The position numbers and the translations under genes were made by a program. The notes under the pieces were generated by a model. It was not told the DNA's origin. It saw only the letters and a program-made list of their open reading frames with translations, and did not search any database. From Methanobacterium sp. UBA294 (lineage in GTDB: Archaea > Methanobacteriota > Methanobacteria > Methanobacteriales > Methanobacteriaceae), in contig DACB01000015.1 in the NCBI GenBank assembly GCA_002494495.1, forward strand, positions 1 through 64,000: a DNA stretch of 64,000 nt, given 5' to 3'. Positions 54,886 through 64,000 of this stretch are shown here, in pieces; position 1 is the first letter of the stretch, and each line of letters opens with the position of its first letter.

Positions 54886-56166
54886 ATGAAATCAGATCAT
54901 ATTATTCAAATTATTAATGAAGATTTATGTGTTGGATGTGGAACATGTGTGTCTATATGTCCTAATGAGGCCCTCGATATTATTATAGATAAAAATAAAG
55001 GAATTTATATTCCGAAATTTAACGAAAAAATTTGTAATAATTGTAAAACTTGTCTAAAAGTTTGTCCAATGTATAGATTTAATTTAGATAGCAGAAATAT
55101 ACCGAAGGATAAAAAGGCTGAAAATTATTTATTAGGGCATTTTTTTAATTGTTATATTGGATACGCAACAGATGTTGATATTAGATATAATTCATCATCA
55201 GGAGGATTAATTACTCAACTGCTTATCTTTGCTTTGGAAAATAAAATAATTGATGGAGCAATTGTAACTAAAATGAAAAAAGATAATCCTCTTGAACCTG
55301 AAACTTTTATTGCTAGAACAAAAAAGGATATAATAGAATCATCGAAGTCTAAATATTGTCCTGTACCTTTAAATATTGTCTTAAGAGAAATTATTAATTC
55401 TAAAGAAGATGAAAAGTTCGCAATTGTTGGATTACCATGTCATATAAATGGAATTATTAATGCTGAAAAAATAAACAAAAAGCTGAAAGATAAAATTATA
55501 ATTAAATTCGGAATTTTTTGTAATCATACTCCAAATTTCCTTGCTACTGAACTCTACCTTGAAAAAAAAGGTATTAAAAAAGAAAAAATAAATAAATTAG
55601 AATATAGAGGAGATGGATGGCCAGGATATATGAATATTCATCTTAAAGATAAAAGTAAAATAAATGTACCCCTGCCTGAATATTGGCATTTCATTGGATC
55701 AAAAATCTTCTATTCTAAATTTTGCTTTATGTGTCAAGATGCTACTTCTGAGTCTGCAGATATTTCTTTTGGAGATGCTTGGTTACCTGAATTTATGGAT
55801 GACCATATAGGTACATCAATAATGATCTCAAGGACTGAAACAGGTGAAAAACTTTTAAAAATGAATAAATTAGAAAATAAAATAAAATTAAACAAAGTAA
55901 ATAATAATGAAGTTATTAAATCTCAATTAGAGATGTTATATGTCCATAAAATTTTAAATTTTCGCACTAAAGAATTATTAAAACATTATAATTTATTTGA
56001 ATCTAATTATTTAGATTTTATAATTGCATCACTTTCATTTTTTAATAATTATATATTTCAATTCTCTTTCTCAATGAAAGTATTAAAATATATGCCTTTT
56101 CAAATAATTTGGTTTTATAATACTTTTTTTAACACAATTTATTCAATAAGAGCCAGAAGAAATTGA
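54886..56166 (+). CDS. FrhB/FdhB-like iron-sulfur protein of the polysaccharide-locus type
   Basis: 426 residues. The N-terminus has two ferredoxin-type [4Fe-4S] clusters (CVGCGTCVSICP and CNNCKTCLKVCP). Then an F420-hydrogenase/dehydrogenase beta-subunit-like domain with YNSSSGGLITQL, SKYCPVPL, VGLPCHING and CFMCQDATSESADISFGDAW. This group is typically encoded beside glycan genes, often with a pyruvyl transferase, and the exact reaction is not known. It is 10 nt after the flippase gene and convergent with the next pyruvyl transferase gene. Confidence 0.85.
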   Translation: MKSDHIIQIINEDLCVGCGTCVSICPNEALDIIIDKNKGIYIPKFNEKICNNCKTCLKVCPMYRFNLDSRNIPKDKKAENYLLGHFFNCYIGYATDVDIRYNSSSGGLITQLLIFALENKIIDGAIVTKMKKDNPLEPETFIARTKKDIIESSKSKYCPVPLNIVLREIINSKEDEKFAIVGLPCHINGIINAEKINKKLKDKIIIKFGIFCNHTPNFLATELYLEKKGIKKEKINKLEYRGDGWPGYMNIHLKDKSKINVPLPEYWHFIGSKIFYSKFCFMCQDATSESADISFGDAWLPEFMDDHIGTSIMISRTETGEKLLKMNKLENKIKLNKVNNNEVIKSQLEMLYVHKILNFRTKELLKHYNLFESNYLDFIIASLSFFNNYIFQFSFSMKVLKYMPFQIIWFYNTFFNTIYSIRARRN

Positions 56167-56173
56167 AAAAATT

Positions 56174-57454
56174 TTATGATGTTTGATCAAGAAATTCTTT
56201 CACTAACTTTCCATTTAAACATGCTTTTTCTTTTATTTCAGGTACTCTCTGCATTAATTCCTCCCTTATTTCTTCCCTTCTTCCCCATGCATCATCAATT
56301 TTAGATAATAATTTTTTATAATTTAAATCATTGATATCTAAAACATAAGTTTCCTGACCAAGCAAATCTCCAATTATCCCAGTTGTTTTATGACTGTAAG
56401 AAAGAACTATAGTGGGTATAGACATTGAAGTTGATGCTATAGTTGCATGCATTCTAGCTGCAACTAATAAATCACATAATCCTATAATTCCTTTTAATTC
56501 ATCTGGAGAATATTCATTTCTGATTATTTCTACATTTGATTTATTTTTCAAAATTGCATATATTTTTTTAATACTTTTTCTGTCATCATTAGAACTACTG
56601 TAAACATGAGGTATCAAAAGCACATTAATATCATATTTCTCAATTAAATAATCAATGGAATGAGCTATGATAGTATTTAAATCCATACTACTTTGATTTT
56701 TTTTAAATTCACCTATCAAACCGCTCGGATTCACTCCCCATAATGGTTTTTTGATTTTATAGATATTTTCATTAACCAATATTTCATTAAGATGTTCTTT
56801 AGAAATAGATTTTAAATTGAATGCAGGATCAGCTGTAATTCGTATAATCGGTTTAGTAACTTTATTTTCATCTAAATATTTTTTAGATTTATTTTCTCTT
56901 AGTAGAATTAATTTTGTTTGATTTAAAATTGATTTTACTATAAAATTCATTGTTGAACTTTTGAAATAGCCTAGACTTGCACCATAAAGTACAATTGGTT
57001 TATTTAATAATAATCCATAAATAAAATCTATTACAATTGGAATAACTGAAATATTATATTCTCCACTAAGACTGTCTCCCCCAATATCAACAATAACATC
57101 GCAATTAGAATAATAAAATAATGGTGATTTTTCGTTAATTTTGATTTTTATACCGAATTTATTTAATAAATAAATTAAGGAAGATATGATTAAATAATAA
57201 ACAGAAGAAATTAAATGATATAAATAATATTTGAGTTTATTTAAAAATTTTTCATTATATTCTCGTTTATACCCAATTGGTTTTTTTACTTCAAATTTTT
57301 TAATATATCCTCCTTTTCTACCCATTAGATAAAATTCTGCTTCAGGTATAAACTCTTTTATTGTACTAATTGTAGATAAAGTCAATGCGAAATTGCCTTT
57401 ATTGTCGGTATCTACATTTTGAAGTAGAATTTTTAATTTCTGTTTTGTTTTCAT
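56174..57454 (-). CDS. Polysaccharide pyruvyl transferase family protein
   Basis: 426 residues. CsaB/WcaK-like layout: LLQNVDTDNKGNFAL near the N-terminus, CDVIVDIGGDSLSGEYN, LYGASLGYFKS, LLIPHVYSSSND, and the C-terminal CDLLVAARMHATIASTSMSIPTI block, the family's RxHA segment. It is convergent with the FrhB-like gene, 7 nt away. Likely adds pyruvate or a related group to a glycan. Confidence 0.85.
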   Translation of the reverse strand: MKTKQKLKILLQNVDTDNKGNFALTLSTISTIKEFIPEAEFYLMGRKGGYIKKFEVKKPIGYKREYNEKFLNKLKYYLYHLISSVYYLIISSLIYLLNKFGIKIKINEKSPLFYYSNCDVIVDIGGDSLSGEYNISVIPIVIDFIYGLLLNKPIVLYGASLGYFKSSTMNFIVKSILNQTKLILLRENKSKKYLDENKVTKPIIRITADPAFNLKSISKEHLNEILVNENIYKIKKPLWGVNPSGLIGEFKKNQSSMDLNTIIAHSIDYLIEKYDINVLLIPHVYSSSNDDRKSIKKIYAILKNKSNVEIIRNEYSPDELKGIIGLCDLLVAARMHATIASTSMSIPTIVLSYSHKTTGIIGDLLGQETYVLDINDLNYKKLLSKIDDAWGRREEIREELMQRVPEIKEKACLNGKLVKEFLDQTS

Positions 57455-57684
57455 CTTTAAACCATGTTTTTATTTTATTTACAATCTACTTTACAATATC
57501 AATTATAAAAAAGATGTTATCTATTAAAAGAAAATAGACCATATGTATTTATGGCTAAAATTTATGAGGATATGTTTCTAATTAGTTCTAAAAAAGTTAA
57601 AAAGATCACGAAATTTTGACAAAACTATTTTAACTAAATTAAAATTAGAATAATTAGTATAAAAATATTTAATAGGAAATTTAA

Positions 57685-58440
57685 ATGATTATTAAAATTA
57701 GAACATTGAATAAGAAAATTTACAACGCAATAAATGAACAGGGACTATTATTCCTTCTAAATAGAATTATTTTTTACTTAAAAGAATTTATAATAACTCC
57801 CTATAGCATTTTAAAAATTAAAAATAATCATTATACGCTTGAGGAATCCATAGATTTTTCTTTTAAAAAATTAAGCAAAATTATCAAACCAATGCAATAT
57901 AGATATGAAATTACTGAACTTTTAAAAATTCTTGAAAATAAAAAGCCCAAATACATTCTCGAAATAGGAACAGCGAATGGTGGTACTTTATTTTTATTTA
58001 CAAAAATAGCATCAAAAGATGCTATAATAATAAGTATAGATCTGCCTGAAGGAGACTTCGGTGGTGGCTATCCCAAGTACAAAATACCATTATACAATTC
58101 TTTTAAATCGCATGATCAAGAATTATACCTATTTAGATCAGATTCACATTCACATGAAACAATGCAACTTATCCAAAAAAATTTAAATGGAAACAAGTTT
58201 GATTTTATCTTTATAGACGGCGATCATTCATATGAAGGAGTTAAAAAGGATTTTTTAATGTATAATAGACTTTTAAATGAAGATGGTATTATAGCCTTCC
58301 ATGACATTGTTCCAGGAAATGAAAAGGACTCTGGAGGAGTCTTTAAATTCTGGAAAGAAGTAAAAAATATGTATCAATCTACAGAAATAGTTCAAAGCTG
58401 GAATCAAAATGGTGGCGGAATAGGAATACTAAAATTATAA
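57685..58440 (+). CDS. Class I SAM-dependent methyltransferase (CmcI/cephalosporin-hydroxylase-like)
   Basis: 251 residues. SAM-binding motif ILEIGTANGGTLFLF; then IISIDLPEGDFGGGY, FIFIDGDHSYEGVKKDF and LNEDGIIAFHDI. This CmcI-type arrangement is common for sugar O-methyltransferases in glycan loci. Probably modifies a surface sugar. Confidence 0.83.
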   Translation: MIIKIRTLNKKIYNAINEQGLLFLLNRIIFYLKEFIITPYSILKIKNNHYTLEESIDFSFKKLSKIIKPMQYRYEITELLKILENKKPKYILEIGTANGGTLFLFTKIASKDAIIISIDLPEGDFGGGYPKYKIPLYNSFKSHDQELYLFRSDSHSHETMQLIQKNLNGNKFDFIFIDGDHSYEGVKKDFLMYNRLLNEDGIIAFHDIVPGNEKDSGGVFKFWKEVKNMYQSTEIVQSWNQNGGGIGILKL

Positions 58441-58465
58441 ATTAAATTGGACTAATTTGATTTCT

Positions 58466-59419
58466 ATGAAATGTAAGATTTGTGGTAATTCCAATGATAA
58501 TATTATTTTCGAAATCAAGGAAATGACATTGGAAGATGGAGAATTCTTTGAATATATGGAATGCAGCAACTGCAATTGCCTACAGATTATTGAAATCCCT
58601 CAAAATATGAAAAAATATTACGTAAATAATTATTATTATTCATTCCAGGAAGAAAATAGAAATACTTTGGAAAAAATTATCATTAAAAAAAGAAATGAAT
58701 ATGCTTTATTCAGAAAAAGCTATCTAGGTAAATTTCTTTTTAAAAAATATCCTAAAGAAATATTATATATTATTGGCAATTGTAAGTTAAAATCTAGCTC
58801 CAGAGTTTTAGATGTTGGCTGTGGCTCTGGTAATCTTTTATATTCTCTAGAAAATGCCGGATTTAAATCTTTAATGGGTATTGATCCTTATTTAGAGGAA
58901 GAAATAATTTCTGCAAATCTCAAATTAATTAAAAAAGAATTTCTGTATCTAAATGATAAAGAAAAATTTGATTTAATAATATTCAGCCATTCTTTGGAAC
59001 ATACTAACGAGCATGCGGATATTATGCATAAAATTGCTAATCTTTTAAATGATAATGGTCATTGCATCATAAGTATGCCTTTAAAAACGGAGTATATATG
59101 GAAGTTATATGGCGCAAATTGGGTCCAAATTGATGCTCCACGTCATTTCCTTATCCATAGCCCTAAAAGTTTTGATATACTAATAAAAAAAGCCAATTTA
59201 TCAATAAAAAGTATGTGTTTTAATTCAAATGAATTTCTATTTTGGGGAAGTGAACAAAATAAAAAGAATATACCTATTCATTCAAAAAATTCTTATAATA
59301 TCAATCCTGAGGGAAGTATCTATTCAAAAGAACAAATAAAAGACTACTATAACGAAGCGAATAGATTAAATAAAGAATGCTTGGGAGATCAAGCTATTTA
59401 TATTTTAAAAAAAGCTTGA
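58466..59419 (+). CDS. Class I SAM-dependent methyltransferase with N-terminal zinc-binding motif
   Basis: 317 residues from the ATG at 58466. The N-terminus has Cys pairs (CKICGNSND..ECSNCNCLQ) as in many C-methyltransferases of deoxysugar pathways. SAM motif VLDVGCGSGNLLYSL at about residue 115, followed by DLIIFSHSLEHTNEHADIM and GHCIISMP. Probably methylates a nucleotide-linked sugar. Confidence 0.82.
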   Translation: MKCKICGNSNDNIIFEIKEMTLEDGEFFEYMECSNCNCLQIIEIPQNMKKYYVNNYYYSFQEENRNTLEKIIIKKRNEYALFRKSYLGKFLFKKYPKEILYIIGNCKLKSSSRVLDVGCGSGNLLYSLENAGFKSLMGIDPYLEEEIISANLKLIKKEFLYLNDKEKFDLIIFSHSLEHTNEHADIMHKIANLLNDNGHCIISMPLKTEYIWKLYGANWVQIDAPRHFLIHSPKSFDILIKKANLSIKSMCFNSNEFLFWGSEQNKKNIPIHSKNSYNINPEGSIYSKEQIKDYYNEANRLNKECLGDQAIYILKKA

Positions 59420-59441
59420 TGATCTATAATAGTGAAAAATA

Positions 59442-60485
59442 ATGAAACCACAAATTTCAATAATTATATTAAACTGGAATGGCTGGAAAGACACAATTGA
59501 ATGTCTCGAATCAATATATCAAATAAACTATCCTAATTATCAGGTCATTGTTGTTGATAATGGTTCTGAAGATAATTCTATTGAAAAGATTAAAAATTAT
59601 TGTTCTGGTAAAGCTGTAATTAAATCTGATTTTTTTGAATACAATAAAAAAAATAAACCCATAAAGATTTTCGAATATTCTGAAAATGAGCTTTATTTGT
59701 TTGAAGATGAAAAAATACAACTAAAAAATATAGATGCTATTAGAAAAATTATAATAATTAAAAACTTTGAAAATAAAGGTTATACTGATGGAAACAACAT
59801 TGGAATGCGATTTGCGGCTGAATACTTAGATTCTGATTATATAATAATTTTAAACAATGACATAGTTGTTGATCTTGATTTTTTAAATGAATTGGTAACT
59901 GTTGCCCAAAAAGAACCTAATATCGGAATTTTAGGACCAGTTAATTTATCATATGATAATCCAAAAGAAATTCAGTCTAATGGTGCAATAGTGAATTTTT
60001 GGAATGGGGGCTGGACTCCCATTAGTAGAGGAAATTCCATATCAAATCAAAGAAAGGAACCATTAGAAGTGGATTTTGTAGGTGGAGCTACATTTATGAT
60101 AAAACGAGAAGTAATTGAAAAAATTGGTGTTTTTTATTCTCCATATTTTGCCAATTGGGAAGAAACTGATTATTGTATAAACGCCAAAAAATCAGGTTTT
60201 AAAATCATTTCAGTACCAAAATCCCAAATTTGGCACAAAGTGTCATCATCAATTTCTCTCAACAGTCCTAATAGGATCTATTGGATCTTAAGAAATAATA
60301 TCATATTTATGCGCAGAAACGCCAAATTTTGGCATTGGCCCTCATTTTTACTTTTTTATTTTTTATTAAGAGTACCTAGTTTTGTTTATTATGGATTTCG
60401 GGAAAATTCTGTCAAGGATTCGTTAAAACTTATTCAAATGATTTCCAAGGCCATAAAAGAAGGTTTGACATTAGATACTAATTAA
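59442..60485 (+). CDS. GT2-family glycosyltransferase
   Basis: 347 residues. GT-A fold: SIIILNWNGWKDTIECLES and VVDNGSEDNSI at the start, ILNNDIVVD (DxD-like), GGATFMIKREVIEKIG, and FANWEETDYCI (catalytic region). An insert of about 50 residues lies between the first two conserved blocks. Its stop overlaps that of the convergent gene at 60482-61297 in a shared TTAA. Confidence 0.87.
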   Translation: MKPQISIIILNWNGWKDTIECLESIYQINYPNYQVIVVDNGSEDNSIEKIKNYCSGKAVIKSDFFEYNKKNKPIKIFEYSENELYLFEDEKIQLKNIDAIRKIIIIKNFENKGYTDGNNIGMRFAAEYLDSDYIIILNNDIVVDLDFLNELVTVAQKEPNIGILGPVNLSYDNPKEIQSNGAIVNFWNGGWTPISRGNSISNQRKEPLEVDFVGGATFMIKREVIEKIGVFYSPYFANWEETDYCINAKKSGFKIISVPKSQIWHKVSSSISLNSPNRIYWILRNNIIFMRRNAKFWHWPSFLLFYFLLRVPSFVYYGFRENSVKDSLKLIQMISKAIKEGLTLDTN

Positions 60486-61297
60486 AATATTTCTTTAATT
60501 CCTAAAATAGTTCCATAAAATAAAAATATCATCCATATAAAGTAAAAAGGAATTAAATTAGGTTTCATACGATATAAAGATAGTATTGTTCCATAAATTG
60601 CAATTGCAAAGGGCACTAAAGTTAGATGTATTGCATTGTGTTTAATTATAGCTTTAGCATTTCCTTTACCATACCAAATTCTTTGTTTTTTAAAATCAGC
60701 ATATGAAGCACGATGATAATGATAAGCAAATACTTCAGAAACCCCAAATTTATGACCATCAGACAATAATCTCGCATATAAATCCGCATCTTCCGCAGCT
60801 CCAGAAAAAGAAAGATCAAATTTATATTTTAATAAAATATCACGAGAAAATATACAAACGATGGTACCAAGATGATCTTTTTCACCTGGTTTGTTAAATG
60901 TATTGATCCAATGAAAATTCTCACCCTCTTCCCAATAACTTTTCTTATCTCTTGGATCAATCATTTGGGCATGTATAGCAACCCAATCTTTTTTTTTAAG
61001 TTCATCTAACATTTTAGTTAATGTATTTTCATCAGGCAATTCTGTATCTGAATCAATATATGCAACATATTTACCAATACTCTTTTCTGCTCCCAATTGA
61101 CGTGCGTAGCCAAGTCCCTTACCATCATCAGAAAATACTTTATCAGTATATTTTCTGGCAATTTTTAAAGTCTTATCAGTGGAATTTCCATCTATTATCA
61201 CAATTTCTTTATAATTATTTTTAATTAAAGAATCCATTGCCTTCTTTAAAGTGTTTTCTGCATTTTTAACACAAATAACTACAGATATTTCACTCAT
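60482..61297 (-). CDS. GT2-family glycosyltransferase with membrane anchor
   Basis: 271 residues. ISVVICVKNAENTLKKAMDSL, VIIDGNSTDKT, YIDSDTELP (DxD) and FSGAAEDADLYARL. The last 60 residues form two hydrophobic helices. It overlaps the upstream gene on the same strand by 4 nt (61294-61297), so both are translated together. Confidence 0.87.
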   Translation of the reverse strand: MSEISVVICVKNAENTLKKAMDSLIKNNYKEIVIIDGNSTDKTLKIARKYTDKVFSDDGKGLGYARQLGAEKSIGKYVAYIDSDTELPDENTLTKMLDELKKKDWVAIHAQMIDPRDKKSYWEEGENFHWINTFNKPGEKDHLGTIVCIFSRDILLKYKFDLSFSGAAEDADLYARLLSDGHKFGVSEVFAYHYHRASYADFKKQRIWYGKGNAKAIIKHNAIHLTLVPFAIAIYGTILSLYRMKPNLIPFYFIWMIFLFYGTILGIKEIF

Positions 61298-62334
61298 TTT
61301 ATATTCCTCAATTCAACAATACCGTCCTTTATTCCCTTTAATTCAGAAACAGCAGTTTTAAAAGAAAACGGTAAAAGAACTATCCTGCTAATTGTAAGTC
61401 CTATTACGCTCCACCAGTATGCGAATTTATTCCCTCTTAAATTGGCTATTCTGTAAAAATTAGTAACCATTGACATAAACCGTTGTCTTTGATTTATTTT
61501 AACTCCCAAAGGAGATCTCAAGTGGAGTAATTTAAGATCTGAACTTAAATAAATTTCATGTTCTTTTCCAATTCTGGCTGAAAGTTCTAAATCTTCTCCT
61601 AAAACATAAGGAAGGGTTTCCATATTTTCGTTGAATTTATATTTTAATATAATATCCTTTTTAATGGCAAAGTTTCCCCCATTCACCCATTCTACCTTTA
61701 TTAATCCATTAAATTCATTTATATCGGGCATTTGGCTTCTATAACCTGAAGCTAATATCTTACCCTTTTTTATTCCTTCTTGTATAATTATTATTTTTAA
61801 AAAATCTCTTAAAAATTTAGAAAGAGTATATAATAAGAGTTTTTTATTGTTATTTAACAAATCATCAGATGAAGTTCTTGAAATCTCATCTATAATTAAT
61901 TTAAAGAATTTATTTTCTTTATTTTCTTTAATATAATCGAATTCACCCTTTCTGATTAACAATGGGCTGGTTAAATCTACAATGTCAAATGTATAACCCG
62001 CCAAAACATCAATGTATTCCTTTTTAAAAATATTATTTAATTTTTCAATGTAAGTTTTTTCTAATATTACATCATCTTCAATAAAGACCAATATATCTCC
62101 TTTAGATTTTTCGATGCCTAAATTTCTCCCTTTACAACTTCCACCATCAGTTTTAAAATAACGAATAAATAAATTTGTATTTAAATTTTTAATAAATTTA
62201 TTAGTTTCCTCATCATCTTCATGGATAATTATCACAATTTCTTCTGGTTTCTTAGTTTGTAACTGAAGACAATCAATGCATTTTTGAAGAAAATGTATCC
62301 TTTCTCTGGTAGGTATAATCACAGAAACTTCCAT
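61294..62334 (-). CDS. GT2-family glycosyltransferase
   Basis: 346 residues. VSVIIPTRERIHFLQKCIDCL, SCKGRNLGIEKSKGDILVFIEDDVILE and VNGGNFAIKKDIIL. Its ATG overlaps the stop of the large membrane-protein gene by one base at 62334. Three genes in a row on this strand form an operon. Confidence 0.87.
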   Translation of the reverse strand: MEVSVIIPTRERIHFLQKCIDCLQLQTKKPEEIVIIIHEDDEETNKFIKNLNTNLFIRYFKTDGGSCKGRNLGIEKSKGDILVFIEDDVILEKTYIEKLNNIFKKEYIDVLAGYTFDIVDLTSPLLIRKGEFDYIKENKENKFFKLIIDEISRTSSDDLLNNNKKLLLYTLSKFLRDFLKIIIIQEGIKKGKILASGYRSQMPDINEFNGLIKVEWVNGGNFAIKKDIILKYKFNENMETLPYVLGEDLELSARIGKEHEIYLSSDLKLLHLRSPLGVKINQRQRFMSMVTNFYRIANLRGNKFAYWWSVIGLTISRIVLLPFSFKTAVSELKGIKDGIVELRNIK

Positions 62335-64000
62335 TATAATACACCAGTTCTATATAAAATAAATTCTTTATTATCATATATCCTATCAGAAATGTTGCCT
62401 GTTTCTAAAATTCTTATATTATCTAAATTTACTTTATTTCGTCCAAATTCATAACTCTCCATATCCCGGATACCTACAAGCACATAAAAATTATTATACA
62501 TTTTTATATATTGTAAATTCATATTCTCTACTTTTTGGCTTATATCCACCTCCTGTGTAAGACCACTAAGTGTATTCCAATTTTCAAGTTTATCACTGTA
62601 TTTCATTCCCAAAGTTCTAGGTTGAAAACTGATAACAATGCTTGAGTTATTACTATGATCAAAAAGGAAATTAGCCCCAGTAATTTCTGCAGGAGATACA
62701 TAATCAATTAATTCATTTCCATAAGCATTGACAATGGATATTGGTGGAGATATCAATAGTATTATGAGTAAAACAATTGATAATTTTTTGTTATATATTA
62801 ATTTTGCAGATAACATCTGTAATATACTCATACTTTGTGCAAATGTCCTGCTTAAAATCTCACCAGAATATGAAGTTATCAAAGTTAGTGATGTATTAGC
62901 ACCAAACCATACAGGTAATGTCAAATTTTTTAAAGACCATTTTTTTTTTATTAGGATTTCATAGAAAAAACCTAAAGCTGCTAAAATTACAAGAAGTAAC
63001 ATTGAAATTATTCTGACATAAACTACATTCTGATGCTCTTCAGATCCGCCAAATGCCATACCTGCCACATCATTTACTGTCTTTTCCAAATCCAAAGCAG
63101 TAAGAACCGACCCACCAATTTGATCCATTGCATAGGAACCAGCTACATAAACTTGAAATGCTGCAATTAATACAAATACCAGGATAAATTTTCTATCAAT
63201 TTTATGTTTAAAGATAAATAACAGCCCAGACATGAATAATAAAGCAAATAGAAGATACATAGTTGATAAAAAATGGCTAGCAACTGCAGCCATGCAAAAA
63301 ATTATGAAAATTGTTCTAGAACTAATAGATGCTCTATCATTGAAAACTTCAAATCTAAAAAATAATAGAAGAGCATATGAAACCATCATCCCTGAAATTA
63401 CACCGGGTAATAAATAAATTGGAGCCCCAAAAATAAGGGCATTAGCCAATAATAATGCTATCCAAGTCTCTTTTTTATTGAGAAATGTGGAAAATAATAA
63501 AAATCCCATTAACGTGTTTGGAATGATAAAAATAAGGGGAATTATTAAAAGTGAATTTACTGGGGAAATATTCGTTAATAAAGATTCAATTGCTCCAAAA
63601 TAGAACATACCTGGCCATGTCTGATAATGAATTATTTCGGAATTGGAATGACCGTATTGAAGGATGTAATCGACACTTTTAGATGTTTCAAAATTATAAG
63701 GAAACCTGGGTGTGCCCTCGATTAACACAGTAATGGAAGCATAAAAGATGATAATTAAAGATAAATGCAGTACTAAAAGGAAGTTATCCTTAATATTTTT
63801 CTGAATTGTTATAAAAAATGACAGTATTAATATGCTCATGGAAACAAAAAATAATGGATTTATACCATGTATTAACCCATAAGACCCTATTTCCATTTTA
63901 GAGAATAGCATTGAGACTGACCATAAAATTGTTGATATAGAGATCAACAATAGAGAGATCTGTCGAGCATTTAACCCAATCTTTTCTTCAAATGCTTCAA
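62334..64000 (-). CDS. Large polytopic membrane protein of the glycan locus (partial)
   Basis: At least 555 residues with about 12 membrane helices and a C-terminal domain of about 120 residues outside the membrane (DYVSPAEITGANFLFDHSNNS...). The apparent start TTG 63948-63950 is not the real one: the frame stays open to the right edge (...EAFEEKIGLNARQISLL), so the N-terminus lies beyond the window. Size and position suggest a polymerase- or membrane-glycosyltransferase-like protein; no catalytic motif was identified. Confidence 0.7.
   Translation of the reverse strand, partial: EAFEEKIGLNARQISLLLISISTILWSVSMLFSKMEIGSYGLIHGINPLFFVSMSILILSFFITIQKNIKDNFLLVLHLSLIIIFYASITVLIEGTPRFPYNFETSKSVDYILQYGHSNSEIIHYQTWPGMFYFGAIESLLTNISPVNSLLIIPLIFIIPNTLMGFLLFSTFLNKKETWIALLLANALIFGAPIYLLPGVISGMMVSYALLLFFRFEVFNDRASISSRTIFIIFCMAAVASHFLSTMYLLFALLFMSGLLFIFKHKIDRKFILVFVLIAAFQVYVAGSYAMDQIGGSVLTALDLEKTVNDVAGMAFGGSEEHQNVVYVRIISMLLLVILAALGFFYEILIKKKWSLKNLTLPVWFGANTSLTLITSYSGEILSRTFAQSMSILQMLSAKLIYNKKLSIVLLIILLISPPISIVNAYGNELIDYVSPAEITGANFLFDHSNNSSIVISFQPRTLGMKYSDKLENWNTLSGLTQEVDISQKVENMNLQYIKMYNNFYVLVGIRDMESYEFGRNKVNLDNIRILETGNISDRIYDNKEFILYRTGVL

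Overview
The window is a stretch of chromosome from a methanogenic archaeon of the order Methanobacteriales, most likely Methanobacterium or a close relative. The main evidence is four exported proteins with pseudomurein-binding (PMB) repeats; pseudomurein is the wall polymer of that order. Supporting evidence is the archaeal gene set: MinD-type ATPase, NucS, Lhr-type helicase, an MTH538-type TIR-like protein, LL-diaminopimelate aminotransferase and F420-hydrogenase-beta-like protein. Spacers are AT-rich, with TATA boxes and GGTGA/GGAGG ribosome-binding sites. No rRNA, tRNA, CRISPR array, intact insertion sequence or origin was recognised by eye.

Layout. 0-6 kb: a surface-glycan locus with a flippase, a polysaccharide pyruvyl transferase, a fused CMP-sugar synthetase/PseG-like protein and a NeuB/PseI-like synthase, consistent with the late steps of nonulosonic (pseudaminic-type) acid synthesis. 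6-7.8 kb: an AbrB/PIN toxin-antitoxin pair and a secreted M14-like protein. 8.4-13.2 kb: two PMB-transglutaminase-type enzymes and a broken exported clan-CD-like peptidase gene. 13.4-24.8 kb: tautomerase, DUF255 thioredoxin-like protein, NikR-like regulator, zinc/manganese-type ABC transporter, MgtC-like membrane protein, Lhr helicase and a phosphoesterase. 25-30 kb: a minus-strand run of small hydrolase, SRPBCC and VOC genes, one broken. 30-37 kb: HEAT-repeat protein, TIR-like protein, histidine kinase, NucS, M48 peptidase, HisG-like protein. 37-48 kb: two more PMB proteins, MinD, small charged proteins, response regulator, Hsp20, NYN protein. 48-53 kb: DapL, an RNase J-like hydrolase, a decayed CPBP protease and a DUF4868-like protein. 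53.6-64 kb: a second, more AT-rich glycan locus, with flippase, FrhB-like protein, pyruvyl transferase, two methyltransferases, three GT2 glycosyltransferases and a large membrane protein that runs off the right edge.

How the parts work together. Two glycan loci, each with a flippase and a pyruvyl transferase, would build and export surface polysaccharides. The four PMB proteins look like a wall-remodelling set: three carry a Cys-His-Asp triad with identical spacing (34 and 15 residues) and one carries a glutamine-amidotransferase-like Cys-His-Glu triad.

The most interesting result is that all four PMB genes, scattered over 36 kb, share one upstream design: a CTTAA / A-rich / AGAGTTCT-like element about 40-42 bp before the TATA box, a T-run in between, and a GGAGGCGG ribosome-binding site. 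Two of them have no ATG, GTG or TTG at the expected place and seem to start at AUU or AUC exactly 7 nt after GGAGG. This points to a dispersed, co-regulated pseudomurein-remodelling regulon with unusual start codons. It rests on reading by eye and has not been tested.
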